DNA of 64,000 bases from Tetrastigma voinierianum (GCA_016808115.1 JAEQBH010004677.1:154390-218389), one strand, 5' to 3'. Counted from the first letter of the stretch, positions 22,570 to 35,100 are shown. Notes: generated by a model from the sequence alone, not told the origin. Program-made: numbers and translations.

Positions 22570-24418
22570 TGAACACGAGAAAATTACAATTTTTGCAGAA
22601 AAAGGAGTAAAATGGACATTTCGGTAAACATCACGAAATTTTTCTAGATCTCGGATGATGAAAAGGACTTCTTTGTTGAAATGTCTCGCGAGAATCTCTT
22701 CTGCGTTGAATTAAGGAGCCGGTCGGAATTTCACGTTACGAACACCGGGTGTTGGGTGCGCGTAAAGCAGGTTTGGGGCGTGTGATGTGACCGAGTCGCA
22801 TACGCATGTACCCATGTGACACATGTTGCATGAGTAGTGAGAGGATGAGATGGATGACCTAGATTGTGCCAAGTGTAAAAAAAAAATCAAGACAAAAGAG
22901 ACACATTGGGAATTATGGAAATGTTAAGTGAATAAGACAAAATAACAAATAGTCTTCTTCTTCATTTTTGAGACAAAACGTGCCTTAATTAAATTTGGAA
23001 CAGTTAGCGGTGGCTGAGATTTGAGATTTTTAGAGAGAGAGTTTCATTCTACAGATTCCGGCCAGTTGGACCAGTCGGTTACGACGGAAGCGAAGTAAAG
23101 GCTTGTTCTACGTGGTGAGGCTATGCATGGACACCGATTTGGTGGAGTTCGACAACTCAAAGTGGGATCTTTTTCCTACTTATGTTATTCTTTATTTAGA
23201 GCCATGTAAATGGTTGGGGATGTTCTGAGGCTTGGATTAGTCGTGTTTTCGGTCTCAAAAGCTTTGAACCGAGTGGAGAAAATCCCCATTGTTGTGGCAG
23301 TTAATAGTTCAGCGAGGGTTTTTTCAGCATTCACATGAATAGTATGGCCCCGTGATTTTGGTGTGAATTTTTATGATGTTAAGTGATTCAAAATGAATTG
23401 TTTGTGTTTGTTAATTAGCCCATGTGAGCTAATTTTGGTGTTATTGGTTGAAAATTTAATAACATGATTTGTTTGAGTTAATTATGTTAATATATACATG
23501 TTTTATATATTAGCATGAGTTGTTGGGATTGGCATCATGTATTCCATATGCACTGGGGCACCTTAGAATATTAGGGTAAATTCCTTGACACGGAAATGAA
23601 ATTGAAAGAAAAGCGAAAATGTTTGTGAAAGGAATTTCGACGGAAGATTTTCTGAAGAATTGCCTTGGAGAGTCGTCCAACAGATCACTTCGAATGAGGA
23701 CCATGAGCATTGGGAGCGTTATCCGGCAATTCGCCTCGGAGGGTAGTCGATATTTTCACAAGGAAACTCGTGTAGTTTTTCGAAACGAAAACTGTTTTGG
23801 CTTCCGGATATCTTACTTGCATTCGGCTTAGGCATATGTGAGGGAGTCGTTGAGGACTCGAGACATGGGATTGGGCATGTAGACATTCGAGTAGGTTCCT
23901 TAAATTGTGGGTATGTTTGTTTTCCATGGCGTGTGCACTTAGGTGGGGAAGTAACCCATGTGAAATTATCACTCTTGGGTTTGCTCCTCTGTCGAGGATC
24001 ACTATTTCAAGTGCAGTGTATGGGAGGACGACGCTCGCTAGAGGCCGCATTTAGAAGAAAGCCGGATTGTGGCTTTGGCATTTTCATTTTGTATAACATG
24101 TATTAAAATTGTAAATCTTAATATATGTTTGAATTAAGAGTGATTTATTAACTCTTGAACCATGTAATATAGTTGGTTGGGATATATTTGTGAGTATTGA
24201 TGTATGGGCCTAAGTGGACCATTTTACTCATTTTTATCCGTATGTGGACCTGGTGTGGTCATTGTAGACTGTTTGGGACAAGTTGTATTTTAGGTAGAGC
24301 TTCCCGTACAAAGGAGACTCTGCCTGATTTTCATGAGTTGTGTCGGGTTACCCGACATCCACGATTATTCCGCAGGTTGACAGGTTGTTAACGGACACCC
24401 CGGTTTTGGGGCATCACA
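22570..24418 (-). repeat. Solo LTR-like repeat, about 1.85 kb (copy 1)
   Basis: One end reads TGTGATGCCCCAAAACCGG on the minus strand, a typical plant gypsy LTR start. Related copies are at 30415-32386 and 58360-60154. All three share the same far end, where similarity begins at GAAAATT(A)CAATTT. None is accompanied by gag or pol. The left boundary is approximate and no target duplication is obvious. Confidence 0.65.
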
Positions 24419-25789
24419 GCTTTTCTCTAGTAAAAGAGTTTTCCACGTAAATCCTTGTGTCAATTTTTTTTCTTAGTTTATTTCTACATTTCTGGTGATA
24501 TTTTATCAAGGTTGATCTTAGGTTTTTTTCCCGACATTTGATACTTTGGTTATTCTTTGCTTTTATATAATATGCAAGGTGGATATGTATATTATTCTTT
24601 CAAAAAGTTTTCATTTTTTATTTAATTTTTATATATATTCACTTTGTATATTACGTTGTAGTACATGTTCTTACAAGGATTCTTTCAAATAGTTAATTTA
24701 TACATTATGGTCTTTGTTGTATTGTCTCGATATGACGTTATGGTTTTCGTCTCATCTTCTTGTAGTGTTTATTTGTGTAAGGGCGATTTAGTCGGATAAA
24801 CATTCCGTCAAAGTCAGCGAATCAAATCAATGGTTGTCGGTATGCTGTTCAAAATTGGAGTCATAGATATTATAGTCATAAATAGTAATATCAAATCTGT
24901 AGGCTCGATTATCAAATGGTTAGTCTTTGAGCCAATTCATTATGCGTTTAGTAAAGATTTGATGATATGTTTGTCCCGATGTATTCCTAGTTTGAATAAA
25001 TAAGGTCTTGAGCCATGCGAGTGGTTTTTTTTCTTGTTAAAGTCTTTTATACATTATGCATTAACCTTAATTTTTCTATTGCCTATACTAAAGGAGAAAG
25101 TTAAAAATAAATTTTTGGAATAAAAATATTTAAATACCAATATATTCTCCATACGGATGTTTCTAATCCATATATATTAACTTTTATAAAGTAATTAAAA
25201 GTTTTAAAACTAATGAAACTATCTTTCTCTTTGGAAACCTAACCATTTCTCCCTCGGTTCTCTCTTTTAGCCCATTTTCGTTAGAAACGAGGGATGATTT
25301 TTTTGTTATTCTTGACTTAAAATCACAAATTCCATCGTTCTTCCCCAGATATAGGTTTTCTTTTACAATAAAATGGATCAGTTTTTTCTTCGTTTTCCTT
25401 TGTTTTTTCATGTTGTTGTCACCAACTTGATGCAGTGTGTTTTGTTGTAGACTTGTTGTGATGTGTTGTCTTGTCATTGACAGTTGGCTTTTTTGTGGGT
25501 TTTCACGTTGCCGTTTCAAATGACAAAGTTTTTATCCAACGGATTCATCATATTATTCGCTAGTATGATGTAGATATGAAATCTTAGGTATTCTAGGTAA
25601 TTTTAGATTATCACATATGTAGGCCTTGAGCCGTCTGTTTCTTTTTGCTATTAACTGGATGCTCGTGCGTCCTCTACAGGTTTTAGCACTTTTGATTCCT
25701 TGGTTCTTCAAATGCATTGCAAACTTGAATCAATAAATCAATATATTTTCACAAAAAAAAAAAAAAAAACCTAGTCATTACTTCTCATC
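24419..25789. other. Intergenic DNA, no gene seen
   Basis: It is AT-rich with a poly-A run near 25752 and is duplicated at 60155-61520. The start (24419-24540) has LTR-like text (GTTTTCCACGTAAATCCTTG), but no partner LTR is visible. The frame at 25184-25519 on the minus strand is Lys-rich, with no recognisable domain and no support. Confidence 0.45.
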
Positions 25790-25915
25790 ATGACTAGCTC
25801 ATGTGATAGAGCGCTCAACATTTAAAAAATGTAGGGCATAGGGAGGGAAGGGGTTTTGGGATCGAGTTCCAATGGGGACAATTTACTATATTATAACTAA
25901 AGTGTTTAGGTGTCA
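25790..25915 (+). repeat. tRNA-derived SINE-like repeat
   Basis: TAGCTCATGTGATAGAGCGC at 25795-25814 resembles a tRNA D-arm and pol III A box. GGGATCGAGTTCC at 25858-25870 resembles the B box and T-arm. Spacing is about 45 bp, as in a tRNA. It lacks a proper anticodon stem and CCA-side acceptor, so it is not a functional tRNA gene. A related copy is at 19865-19990. Confidence 0.55.
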
Positions 25916-26328
25916 ACAAATAAAATAAAAATTAAAAGTAAAAATAAATAATTTTAAACTTTTTTTTTGGAAAATATAAAATTAAACTTAGCAAGGACCA
26001 AAAGTATGGAAAATTCTAAGACACATCAAATTCTTACCCATTAAAATTTGTTTATTAGCATGAGAATAGAAAATAAGTTCATGAATTGAATGTGCACATA
26101 ATCATATATATAGACCACGTCTACACTCACAAAAACTTAATTAAGTAGGAAAAACAAATAGGTTTTAACCTCAATGCCCCATCATACATTTTAACGCATA
26201 CCGCAATAGATACATTGAATAAACTAAGAAGCCAATTCCTACTTTATTTGAAATCATCAAATCCACACGATTATGTATACACGATCTTTCTATATTTTGG
26301 TATTAATTTGTGTAGCACTAGTATAAAT

Positions 26329-26945
26329 TCACACGTGGGTGAGGGGCATGATCATAACTTCTAAAGGAGTGGCCTTAGGCATGTTGAGACTTATTTCCTC
26401 TGTCATGTCTATGGGAGAGTTTGATGGTGTAGCCATGTCAAATCCTTGAAGCAATCGAGCAATTGTCAAGTGTAACATCTGTAAGGTCATATTGATTCCT
26501 GGGCAAGATCTTCTACTAGAACCAAATGAGTTAACTCAAATCTTGGCAAAACATCTGCAAGCTGCATGACTTTCCAAAAGCCCTCTCGTGAAACTCTTTA
26601 GGGTTAGACCAAATAGCAGGATCTCGAAGCATCTTCCATGCATTGAGTAGCAAGTGGTGCCTTTGGGAATGTGATACCCACCAATACAACAATCTTCAAT
26701 TGCCTTGTGTGGTATCAATAGGGGACCTGCAATGTATAGTCTTAGGGTTTTCTTAACAATAGCCTTAAGGTAAACTAGGTTATTGATATATGATTGTTCC
26801 ACCCATCGGTCTCTACCAACATTTAAGTCTAGCTCTTCTTGAGCATGCTTCATAACATGTCTATTGTTGACAATGTGGATAGAAGACATGTAAAGGTAAT
26901 AGAGTAGTCTCATTGCTTGCCCACACGATCATGGTCTGTTTCAAA
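26329..26945 (-). pseudogene. Cytochrome P450 3' exon, CYP82-like (copy 1)
   Basis: On the minus strand this runs from the I-helix/J-helix side to the C-terminus. HAQEELDLNVGRDRWVEQS precedes the K-helix region (expected E-T-L-R; here KKTLRLY), then AGPLLIPHKAIEDC and GGYHIPKGTT. The heme-binding loop is recognisable as SRRSCPGI near 26500-26525 after a frameshift, followed by LTIARLLQGFD and an end at PLTHV with stop 26329-26331. The K-helix Glu is Lys here, a serious change if real, because E-x-x-R is nearly invariant. P450s of this clan are ER-bound monooxygenases of specialised metabolism. The first exon is missing; a mini-copia element lies directly upstream. It is duplicated at 62095-62726. 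Confidence 0.85.
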
Positions 26946-26961
26946 ATTCGAGGAAAACAAT

Positions 26962-27886
26962 TGTTAGATTACTATATGGCAGGATAGATTATTGTCTCTG
27001 GCAATTGTATGTTTTCCTTTTCTTACGTTTGTATAGCTGTAGCTTATATAAAGTCGTCTTGTACATGTAATATACGGTTTATAATACAAGATAAGTCTTT
27101 CTTGATAACAAAACAAAATAATATACATCTTGTACATCTAGATTTCTCATTATGTCGTTGTTCTCAGGATTCTTCGATATCTGAAATGCACCATATTTTA
27201 TGGATTTCATTTTTCTTCCCATTCTTCGTTAACTCTACAAGCATATTCGGTCACGGATTGGGCGGGTGATCATGCGTCGCTCGATCTACTACGGATATTT
27301 GTTTTCTTATGGGGTGATTCTCTTATCTCTTGGAGAAGCAAAAACAAGCGATCGTTGCTCATTCCGGCGAAGCGAGAATATAGAGCACTAAGCGGCTACT
27401 ATCGGCCCGAACTTATTTAGTTACGTTGGTTACTATAGGATCTTGGTGTTGGCTGTTCCACGCCAGCTAAGCTTCAACACAGTGATGTCGAAGTGTTATT
27501 TAAATTACTCATAATGATGTCTTCCATGAGCGTACTAAACATGTGAGATTGATTATCATTTCATTCGTTATCGCTGTGCTTTAGGAATTTTAACACTTGA
27601 TCCTGTTTCCTCTCGGGATCGATTAGGCGATAGATCTTTGCAAACCCCGCTTCATCCAGGAACTTTTCGAGTTTTAACTTCTAAACTTAGAATGGTTTCT
27701 CTTAAACCACCATGAGTTTGAGGGGATGTTATATTACTATATGGCAAGTTAGATTATTGTATATGGCAATTGTATATTTTCCTTTCTTAGGTTTTTATAG
27801 CCTAGCCTATATAAGGCCTCATCTTGTACATGTAATATATAGTTTATAATATACAAAGACTCAAGTCTTTCTTCAATAACAAAACA
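26962..27886 (+). mobile_element. Deleted Ty1/copia element: LTR, RNase H remnant, LTR (copy 1)
   Basis: Two LTRs of about 155-160 bp (26962-27115 and 27727-27886) start TGTTA(G/T)ATTACTATATGG and end near AACAAAACA. Between them is only the RNase H end of pol in plus orientation, with GDSLISWRSKN, REYRAL, a HNDV-type stretch and a broken DQLADIFTKPLHPGTF region, then a purine tract GAGGGGA just before the right LTR. Gag, protease, integrase and RT are deleted. It lies immediately upstream of the P450 exon. No clear target duplication was found. Confidence 0.82.
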
Positions 27887-27987
27887 AAAGGTATTAAGAG
27901 AAGACATCACCAATAGAACCTCGGATATATCGAAAAGAATGCGGAATGCGGTAGAGTCAAAAAAATTATTAGGGGGTAAAAATACTA

Positions 27988-28213
27988 AGGCTCTATTTGG
28001 AACCTAAAAAGTATTAGGAAAAGAAAAAAATACTAAAGAAAATAATTTTCTCATATTTGATTTGACCATGGAAAATATAAAAGAAAATCAAATATAATCA
28101 AAATTCCTCAAAATTTTTTATTTTTCTCCAAGTTTTATTTCCTTGCACATTTCCTCCCTATTTTCCTCTCTATTCTATTTCCTTAGTACTTTCACGAGGG
28201 TTCCATACAAACA
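27988..28213. mobile_element. MITE with terminal inverted repeats (copy 1)
   Basis: The left end GGCTCTATTTGGAACC with AGTATTAGGAAAAG is matched in inverse by the right end CCTTAGTACTTTC...GGGTTCCATACAAA. Length is about 225 bp and the interior is AT-rich with no coding capacity. The termini resemble hAT-type MITEs. A copy is in the duplicated block from about 63745. Confidence 0.65.
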
Positions 28214-28696
28214 CAGGCTCCATTTGGAACATGAAAAGTAGTAGGGAAGAAAATAGAGGAAAAGTGGAAATAAATTTACAGAAAAAATAAAAAAAATAAA
28301 TTTAAATCTAATATATTAATTTTATATGTTTATTATGACTCATTTTATTTGTTTCTCTATCATGGTTAAAAAAGACATGATTATTCATATTAAACTCAAA
28401 TCCTACAAGCTTTAAATTTTAGGAGAGTTGATTATTTAACATAGTATTGGAGCTTGGTCTAACACCACCTTTAAGCAATTTATTCCCCATTAATTTTGTA
28501 AGTTCATGAAATTCTATTTAGTTTATTTGAATCTCCACATGCAATATGGAGCCCTAGAAAATATATGTAAAATTTTGAGAAATTTGTGTGTATTTGATTT
28601 TCTTTTATGTTTTCCATGGTACAACCAAACATGAGAAAATAATTTTATTTAGTATTTTTTTCTTTCTCTTTTTCGGGTTCCAAGTATAACCTAAGG
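28214..28696. mobile_element. Second, adjacent MITE-like element
   Basis: It begins GGCTCCATTTGGAAC with ATGAAAAGTAGTAGGG, and its inverse partner GGGTTCCAAGTATAACC is near 28674-28692. It is of the same family as the element just left of it but longer, about 480 bp. Another related start follows at about 28693, so these elements may be nested or in tandem. Confidence 0.55.
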
Positions 28697-30414
28697 TTGT
28701 ACTTGGTTCATAGAAAGTACTAATGAAAGAAAAAAAATGCTAACTAAAATGATTTTATCAGGTTTGGATGTCTAATGAAAAATGTCAAAAAAAAAAATCA
28801 AATATACATTATAAAACCCTAAATGGTTCTTGCACAAGCTTTTTCTGGTTCTTTAACTAACGAGAATAGACAATAGGAAAAAAAAAAAGAATTTGAGGAA
28901 CATAAATTTAAGTGAAACCCAAAAAACCATAGTGCACAAATGAGGAGAAATAAATATAGGTACAAAATTAATTGAAGTGTTGTGGCTATTGAGAAAAATA
29001 ATCACAAAACCTTAAATGCCACATAATACCTCAAAATATCACAAACCTTAAAAATACACGTATTCATTTACAGGCATCCCAAAACGAAACAGCCTATGTC
29101 TCCAATAAGATTAGTTGTGGGCCACTGGTTCAAGTCTATCAATCCAAAAAGATCACTAAAAAATCTATTCATGATGTTGCAACCTGAAACTTTTGGGTAA
29201 AATATTACGCAACTGTAACAATCTTTCTTTGTTTCGGTGTTTCCACATTCTACAGAATTAATTCATGGACTTTAAATTTGATTTGTGCATGGGCCACGCA
29301 GTTCATGCCCCCATAACAACAGATCATTGGTGAATCAACCTAGAAATTTGACTAATGCATTTATACCAAATATTCATGGTTATGGTGAACATGGTGATGG
29401 CACTCAACTCTCACTCCGAATTATGATTCATGATAATCAAGAAGGTGCCCTATATAAATATAGATCAAAAAAAAAAAAAAAACATACCCTTAAAAGTTTG
29501 CCCCCTGACTTTTAATCCTGCCATTGATGATAATGATAATAACAATTATTATTATTATTATATGCATATATAATTTTAATTTTTTATTTTTTGAAAAGAA
29601 AATTAATTTTTATTGATTCAAACTAACAATACATCAATATAAATACATATATCAAAGCGTTAAAAATCACAAAGGATGAAACAACACTCATGTTAATATC
29701 ATAATAAATTTGCTAAAAGCCGACAAATTTAATAATACTATAGTGACTAAAATACCTATAACTTTAGATCTACAACAAATTGATGACCATAATTTGATAT
29801 TGATATAATTTCTTTCTGCTTTTATCTAAATCCTTGCACATAAATAAAATGTCATGTGAGACAACAAAAAACCAAGCCCATGTGAGAGCTGATAGTTAGC
29901 CAGCGTCATGAGTGAAAAACTGAGAAGCGTCGCGACAAGGCGGTATAAAACTAGCCTTCAATAAGAGCGACAAAATTACGAAAAAGAAAATAAAACTCAT
30001 ATCTATGTAGAATAACTACTTTATTATGAAATAGTTTGATAGAAAGAAGTAGAAAGGGGTTATTTCAAACCGAGAATGGCCAAAAATACCCCTCCTTGCT
30101 TAAGAAAGATGAGTGGCTAGAAAAGAACGTTGAGAGAAAATGAGGCTAAGAGAATTATAATTTTAAAATATTTATTAATATCTTTTGTTTCGTTTCTTAA
30201 AGTACTTTTCAATAGTTTCATGAGTTTTAATCAATTTTCAATCTGTCAATATGATTGTCATGTTCAATAAGAACTTTGTTCACATTTCCACGTGAATTAC
30301 ATTACAGCAATCATAAATGATGAAAAATTGAAAGTCATGTACATAAAATTAGTTAAGTACACGATGAATTTACATATATTATGAAAAGATTAAATGATAA
30401 ATGGATGGAATTTA
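28697..30414. other. AT-rich intergenic DNA, no gene seen
   Basis: It contains poly-A runs (near 28880 and 29468), an ATT repeat near 29545 and a segment (30178-30390) related to 21118-21320. No coding frame has a recognisable domain. Confidence 0.5.
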
Positions 30415-32386
30415 TGGGCAGAGAAAATTCAATTTATGGGAAAAGAGGCAAAAGTAATTCCGATCAAAACCAGAAAATTTTCTAGATCTCGGATGAAGCA
30501 GGATTTCACCGTTGGAATAAATACCATGTGGAAATCTATTGCCAGCGTTAATTTCGTGCAATTTCGTCGATTCAGGTCGAAATTTCCACGTTTTACCGTC
30601 GCGTTTTGAGTTAGGTAAGGCGTGTGATGTGACAAAGTGCCTATAACATGTACTCATATGACGCCAGGTTACGAGTAGAGAGAAATGATGGGAATTGGTA
30701 GAAGTAGTGCGAATGTCAAAAAAATCCAGAGTGAGGACATGATTGGCATTATTGAATTTGATTAAATGATAATAAGGCGAAATAGAGAATGATGTTGTCT
30801 CCTACATTTAAGTAAAAGAACAAAACGTGAAGGAAAAAAAGAAGATCCAGTAGCTTTTAGGTTGTGTTTTTAGAGAGAGAGAGTGTGGCTTCTCTTTAAG
30901 TTTCCGGGTGATCTGACCGTCGGAATTCTTCGGAGCAAGAAGGAAAGTCGCTTTACGCAGTGAGGCCTACGCGTGGGCTCCATTTTTAAGGAGTTTCGAC
31001 AAACTCCATGAGGTAGGGGTTTCATCCTACTTGTTTTACTCTTGATTTAAGAGCTTTGTTGATGTTTTGGTTGGGTTGAGGCCTTGAGCAGGATTTGGTC
31101 CTAAATCTTGGGCGAAGTGTGAAATTTATGAAACCAATGTTAATGCTGATCCAGAAATAACGGTTTATGGGCTGTTTTGGGTGTTTGTGTTGTAAATTGT
31201 GAAACAAATTGTATTGTGATGTGTATGAGGCCGAAAATGGCTATGAAATTCGGATTCACAAAGTGGAACCGATGTTGGTGATTGGCCGTGAACAGTAACC
31301 CGAGGGTTTCACTGTTCATGTGAATAGTGTTCACGAAATAAATTGTGAGAAAATGTGTTTGATTGAGTAATTCAAATCGAATTGCTCGTGTATGTAAATT
31401 AGTCCACGTGAGCTAATTTTTGGTGTAATGGATTGGCCAAATTGCATAACATGTTTGTGTGATTTAAATTATGTAAATATATGCATGATGATATATTTGC
31501 ATGTGTTATATGAATTGTGTTGAAATGGCATAATGCATTTCATATGCATTGGGGTAACCTAGAAACTAGGTGTGTGTGCATGACATGAAAAATTGAAAGA
31601 AAATGAAAATGGTTGCGAAAGGAATTTAAAAGGATGATTTTTCGGAGAATGGGGTTGGAGATAGTCCAACGGATCGGCGGATGAGGACCATATTTGTTTC
31701 GGAAGTTCTCCAACACATTCGCCTCGGAGGAGTAGTCCATATTTTACCGACACGTTTGGTAGTGTATTTTCAACAACGAGGTTTTGTTTGAAAATGATTA
31801 ATTTTCATTACATGGGCTAGGCAAGAGTGTGGGGTCGATGAGGACCGAGGACATGGGGATGACATGTAGACATTCAAAGTAGGATCCACGCATTTGCGCG
31901 AGTGTGTGTTTACATTAGACATTGCATATGCACTTAGGTGGAAGTAACCCATTTAGGGTGATTCCCTCTTGGAGCGTGCTCACCCTATCGGGGTTATATT
32001 TGAGATGCGGGAGCGCCTGAGGAGGCGGCTCATCACAGGGGCGAGATGCGAAGAAAGTCGGGTTGTGGCTTTGGTGTTTATGATGTATTACATGTATTAA
32101 GTGCAAATTTTTAATATATGTTTTATAAGTAAATTATTAACTCTTGAAACTATGATATATAGTTAGTGTATGTTGATGAGTATTGTTGTATGGACCCGTG
32201 GCCGTTTTACTCATGTTATGTCTTATGATGTTGATTAGGACCCAGGGTTAGGTACCTCGGGTAGAGCTCCGTACAAGGGACTCTGCTTGGAGTTCGTGAG
32301 TCGTGTCAGTTACCCGACATTCCACGGAGAATATTCAGTGGAGTTGACGGGTTGTCAACGGACACCTTTGGTATTGGGGCGTCACG
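30415..32386 (-). repeat. Solo LTR-like repeat (copy 3, diverged)
   Basis: It is related along its length to 22570-24418, including TCTAGATCTCGGATGA, a GAGAGAGAG block, the CCCATGTGAGCTAATTTTGG-like middle and the end GGGGCGTCAC (TG(T)GACGCCCC on the minus strand). It is clearly more diverged than copies 1 and 2, which agree with each other because they belong to the large duplication. No gag or pol is attached. Confidence 0.65.
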
Positions 32387-32454
32387 GTGATCTCGAAACA
32401 AAATAATTAGAGGACTTTAGAAATGATATAAAAGTATATACTAATAGATATTAT

Positions 32455-33437
32455 TGTGGGAAAAATGGGTTTGTGCACAATAAATTAGCTATCTTTGAGC
32501 TAAAATTTCAATGGGTTTGGAGTTCACATGGGAATGTGTTCTCCTCCATGAGGAGATGAAAATTATATATTGAGTTGGCAAAACCATTAAGAAGTGAATT
32601 AGAAATTGCCTCCAAACATCACCACTTGAAAATGGTAACAAAAGGTTTAAGCTTGTGAAAAAGCTTATGTCCTATATCGGATAGGAACAAGACTTTTAAA
32701 GGGTATATATACACCTACCTTGTAGTTGGGTTTGGGCCCCAAAGGGCACCCCAATTTTGTGGAAGGGGAGGACCTAGCTCATGCTTGGTTCACCACGCGC
32801 GCACACCGCCCCGCCTCGGGCCAAGCTCGGGTTCAGATTCGGGATGTATATATCCTTAATTTTTTTTAAACCCGAAACAACAAAAAGCGATGTCGTTTGC
32901 GAGGTTACCATTAAGTCCAAAGCGGTTTGTCGTTTTGATGCACTGTTGACCGAATGGGCTAGCCTTCTTCTCCATAGGCCTTGTGTCTAAATAGTCACGA
33001 CCACAAGCGAAGCTTCATGGCTTATGCAGAGCAGTCATGAGCGGAATATAAATAGGCCACACATTCTCTCATTTGCATTGATTTTGGCATTCATTTCGTA
33101 ATTCATATTCACGTTTGAGAAGAAACGAGTTTACGCCTGATTGGGTTCAAACGACCAACAAAGAAAGTGCTTTCTTACGTTTGGGAGATCATTTCATCCT
33201 AGGAGGCAGTGCCGTCTTTCCTCGAAGCTTTGTGCGGGGGCAATATTTGTCTTAAGGAGATTGTGTCAACACAAGACTTGATCTGCCAAACGGGTTCGAT
33301 TACTTTAATCCTTGTGCGGTTTCTGTGAGCAATTCCACATATCTTGATTTGGGTTAAATAAATTGTTTTCATCGAATGTGTTAATTGTTTGTCTCTGCTA
33401 CTCGGTTTGTTCTATTTTACAGTATTGATATCTAACA
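32455..33437 (+). repeat. Copia 5' LTR
   Basis: It matches 38720-39720 and 46617-47626. It contains the conserved TATATATACACCTA box near 32707, with AAAGGGT before it, a plausible TATA region. Length is about 983 bp. Confidence 0.9.
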
Positions 33438-34275
33438 ATCTTAAGACAAATATTTTTGTGTTTTCCGTTTACATAAATCACGAGAAAAACGGAAACGTTT
33501 GCTACTGTTCCTCTTTGCCTTGTTTCTTTAATATTGTTTCAGTTATGCTATTTGTTTTTAACTACTCGAAATTAGTTCGATTTTCTTAAATTGATAAAGC
33601 ATACATTGGTTTGTGCAATAACTACGGAGCATTTGGTTTTTTACTCTTTGCAATTTTTTTGTTGTTTGCAAACGTTACATTTATCACGTGATTGCCTACC
33701 TCAGTTTTGTTAAGACCACGATTAATGTTATTCGGAGGCCCATTAGATAGCTTGTTTATGTTATTTGTTACTACCTTAGATACCATTAATTTATTTTTCG
33801 ATATAGATCTGATTACGATATAGAACTTCTATGTCTATCTTCAATAATTGTTGAACTACTGCATTGTGTTAGTTAATTACGGGTCTTTGGTCCTATCAAT
33901 TCCTTTTTCTTTTCCATTGTTGTTAGTTCTAAAGCGGAATCTCTTTGCTTAAATCATTTTTGTTATTTATTGAGTTATTGTTTTCCCGAGAATTTGGCTG
34001 TCGTTTTTTATATCTTTGTTTTTTTGCTCGGACTTTGGCTAAATAATTTTTATATTGATTTCCTCGGACTTTGGCTAAATAATTTTTTATACCTTTGTTT
34101 TTATGTATTAGCCACTTCGATTAAATGCGGTTTTATTCATTTTTTAGTTTTTAATTTTTCCTCAGAATTTGGCTTAGTCATTTTTTACATATACTGTGTT
34201 TGCTCAAAATTTGGCTAAGTCATTTTATTAATTTAATATATTGTTTTTGCAAATAGAATTTGGTTCAGTAGAATG
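33438..34275 (+). other. Copia leader with short degenerate repeats
   Basis: Between the left LTR and the gag start, T-rich DNA carries about six degenerate repeats of TCRGAATTTGGCTAA(R)TNATTTTT, near 33988, 34030, 34062, 34163, 34206 and 34257. Open frames here (33389-33589, 33970-34218) are Phe-rich and arise from base composition. A role in packaging or priming would be speculation. Confidence 0.65.
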
Positions 34276-35100
34276 ACTATTGATTCTACCCCCACTGTGG
34301 TGCCTCCTCAACGCTGTTATGGCGCCTGATATTGTGAGTCATGGAGAGAAGCTAGAAAAAGTTCAGTGGAACAAATTCAAAGGTGGTAACAAAAGATCTT
34401 TATTTTCACGACCACCTTGAATTTGGCCCATTCCTTGAAGGATGCTCCGCGTGAAGGAAAATGGTGATAGGCAAGTGGTTCTATGCATTGTGGAAGCATG
34501 GAGCATCTTGGAGTTCTTATGTAGAACTACCTCTTGAATGGCTTGGACAACACATTGTATAGTGTGTATTGCCTTCAATATTGCAAGAGAACTGAATCCT
34601 TGGACAAAAAATATAAGGCCAGGGGATGCGGGGCTCGAGTTGTAGTGGGAAAATTCTAGACTCTGAGATGCTTGATTCGAGATAGTGATCCAGCCAAGTT
34701 CAAGATGCAAGTGATTTTGCATGACATATGAAGGGATGTCTCTCAGTGAATCCTTCAGTGGAGCAATTATTGAAAATTTCCACCTTTATGGAAAGAATTC
34801 AAGAATTACCTAAAGCATAAGTGGAAGAGGAAATGGGACTAAGACTTGATAGCGAGGCTGAGAATAGGAAGACAACGAATTAGCCACGAGGAAGAAGGCG
34901 GGCAAGGGCATCATGGAATCAGGCGATGTTGTGGAATGAGGCGGACCTCCCGCAATCACGAGAGGGAAGCATAATGGCGCGGTCTATTAAGGTCCTATGA
35001 AGAAGTTCGAAATGAGTGCTATGTGTCGCGACAAGCGAGGGCACCCAGTGCTAAGGACTGTGGTAGTCGCGAGGAACAGGGAATCAGAAGAAGCGCCACT
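34276..35100 (+). pseudogene. Copia gag, frameshifted
   Basis: The start MTIDSTPTVVPPQ at 34276 is followed, after frameshifts, by SHGEK, NFKRW-like, LTTLNLAHFLKE-like and GLDNTLY-like text typical of plant copia gag (UBN2-type). A zinc-knuckle-like Cys/His stretch is near 35010-35060 (CYV...GHP.AKDC). Gag packages element RNA. Several indels interrupt the frame. Confidence 0.7.

Noticed and set aside
25184..25519. 111-codon Lys-rich minus-strand frame
   Set aside because: It has low-complexity composition and no recognisable domain, and the corresponding frame is not maintained in the duplicate near 60930-61260.
25795..25870. A functional tRNA gene
   Set aside because: Only A- and B-box-like words are present. 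No anticodon stem or acceptor stem pairs properly, so a SINE-like origin is the better reading.
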